NCBI GenBank assembly: GCA_029879595.1
Contig: JAOUPZ010000027.1
Span: forward strand, 1 to 14,907
Source of the DNA: Deltaproteobacteria bacterium
GTDB taxonomy: Bacteria; SAR324; JACQKK01
Direction of reading: 5' to 3'
Length of the DNA stretch: 14,907 bases
The translations under genes were made by a program, and so were the position numbers. The notes under the pieces were generated by a model that saw only the letters and a list, made by a program, of their open reading frames with translations, was not told the DNA's origin and made no database searches. Positions 14,001-14,907 of the stretch are shown piece by piece; position 1 is the first letter of the stretch, and every line of letters starts with the position of its first letter.

Positions 14001-14907
14001 AGCCTCCTCCCGACATTTTATCGGTGATCACTCCCCCTGCGGAGGATGTGTCCACGATGGATTCAGTATAACGGTTGGTGGCGACCAGGATGCTCATGCT
14101 GTCGCCCACCACGAATTCCAGACCGGCACGGTACAGATTTGCATAATCAAGCTGTTTGGAAAGCAGTTTTCCCACACCCACGAAGAACATCACCCGGGTG
14201 GTGCTGGAGGGCATCTGGAGAATATCCAGGCCCAGGGTGGGAATCAGCATGACGCTGGTTTTCAGCTTGATGTGGGGGTCGGGATTACTATCGTTCTTGT
14301 CCTTGTAAAAAATCAGGTCCACTCCAAAGGAAAACCGCTTGGTAAGCTTCACCGATTCCTGGACGCTGATCAGAAGGGCCTTGTGGGAAACCCATTCATC
14401 GGCAATGGTGATGGGGATGGTCAGTTCACCAAAGCTGAAGGTGAGCGACCGGCGCCGGAAGGCCTTGCGGCCGGCCAGTTCGTCCACCATGATGATGGCC
14501 CCGCTTTTGGCCTCGGTGACCTTGATATAGACCGTCAGCTGTCCATCATTGCGGAACATCCCGATATCTATGAACCCATCCACCTGGAGCTTTTCGGCCA
14601 GCCTGATCCGCTCCTCGCTGGTGGGAATTCCCTTGCGCAGCTTCAGGATGCCCCTGACGATCTTGGTTTCCAGCTTCTGGCATTCCTGGCACTGCACCAG
14701 CTTTATGTTGGGGTTGAATACGAATACCTTGTCCAGGATCACCACCTCGGCCTTGCGGCGAAAGTCAGCGTCAACCTCCCGACCGAAGTAAAAAGAGTTG
14801 ATGGCCAGGGAGTTCACCCTGTCGGTAACCCGGGCCAGCGAGCCGGCGATCAATCCCACGGCCTCCTCCAGCTGCACCAGGTCCTCGTCCAGGCGGATGG
14901 AAAACGA
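13972..14907 (-). CDS. FlgO/CsgG-like domain with C-terminal outer-membrane barrel, 5'-truncated
   Basis: The frame is open to the right edge. A GTG at 14877 is a possible start, but the residues before it (SIRLDEDLVQLEEAVGLIAG) read as continuous protein, so the N-terminus is probably outside the window. Counting from that GTG, residues ~5-135 follow the CsgG/FlgO pattern: SLAINSFYFG, ERIRLAEKLQVDGFIDIGMF (the conserved 'dig' strand) and LTVYIKVTEAKSGAIIMVDEL. An extra CQEC pair lies at 63-66. From ~140 on, alternating strands run to the end YELRFGYRF, a typical terminal barrel signal with final Phe. It stops with TAG, the only such stop in the window. FlgO supports the outer flagellar ring in Vibrio; CsgG-type folds also form secretion pores. 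It leads the visible part of the operon. Confidence 0.83.
   Translation of the reverse strand, partial: SFSIRLDEDLVQLEEAVGLIAGSLARVTDRVNSLAINSFYFGREVDADFRRKAEVVILDKVFVFNPNIKLVQCQECQKLETKIVRGILKLRKGIPTSEERIRLAEKLQVDGFIDIGMFRNDGQLTVYIKVTEAKSGAIIMVDELAGRKAFRRRSLTFSFGELTIPITIADEWVSHKALLISVQESVKLTKRFSFGVDLIFYKDKNDSNPDPHIKLKTSVMLIPTLGLDILQMPSSTTRVMFFVGVGKLLSKQLDYANLYRAGLEFVVGDSMSILVATNRYTESIVDTSSAGGVITDKMSGGGYELRFGYRF
14003..14011 (-). promoter_or_regulatory. Ribosome-binding site of the TPR lipoprotein gene, inside the upstream gene
   Basis: GGGAGGAGG on the minus strand lies two bases before the ATG at 14000. It fixes the start of the lipoprotein within the last codons of the FlgO-like gene and implies translational coupling. 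Confidence 0.7.

Overview
The window is GC-rich, gene-dense DNA from a Gram-negative (diderm) bacterium. This follows from several Sec signal peptides, two lipoproteins, two proteins that look like outer-membrane beta-barrels ending in an aromatic residue, and a Tat-exported MsrP. The mix of protein families looks most like Desulfobacterota or a related delta-type lineage, but that is an impression and not a phylogenetic result. I see no tRNA, rRNA, CRISPR array, transposase or integrase.

Layout. A 5'-truncated gene of unknown function runs on the plus strand at the left edge (3-1154). It converges on a minus-strand SAM methyltransferase gene (1164-2288). Further right on the minus strand come three envelope genes. 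They are a FlgT/DUF2066-like protein with a PPC-like C-terminal beta-sandwich (2525-4327), a TPR lipoprotein with SLH-like repeats (4452-5690), and an LPP20/FlgP-like protein (5784-6647). A 419-base divergent intergenic region follows, then a plus-strand msrP (7067-8086) that is intact except for one in-frame amber codon. From 8101 to the right edge lies a tight minus-strand run of six genes. In transcription order these are a FlgO/CsgG-like protein fused to a barrel (truncated at the edge), a TPR lipoprotein, two FliF-like/TPR periplasmic proteins, a membrane-anchored FliF-FliG fusion, and a FadL/PorV-type outer-membrane protein. The first overlaps are 29 bases, ATGA and ATGA, so the first four genes are very probably one translationally coupled operon.

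Interpretation. The most striking content is a set of flagellar-motor-like parts without a flagellum. One protein places a FliF-type periplasmic domain, a transmembrane helix and a FliG-type cytoplasmic domain in one chain. Two more proteins carry the same periplasmic domain followed by TPRs. The outer part of the set (FlgO-like, LPP20/FlgP-like and FlgT-like proteins) resembles the factors that build the outer basal-body ring in Vibrio. No filament, hook, rod, export, FliM/FliN or stator gene is present here. In my by-eye alignment most classic FliG torque charges and the EHPQ FliM-binding motif are replaced. I infer an envelope-spanning machine derived from the flagellar MS-ring/C-ring, of unknown function (gliding, surface-structure assembly or envelope scaffolding are possible), interrupted by an unrelated and possibly decaying msrP.
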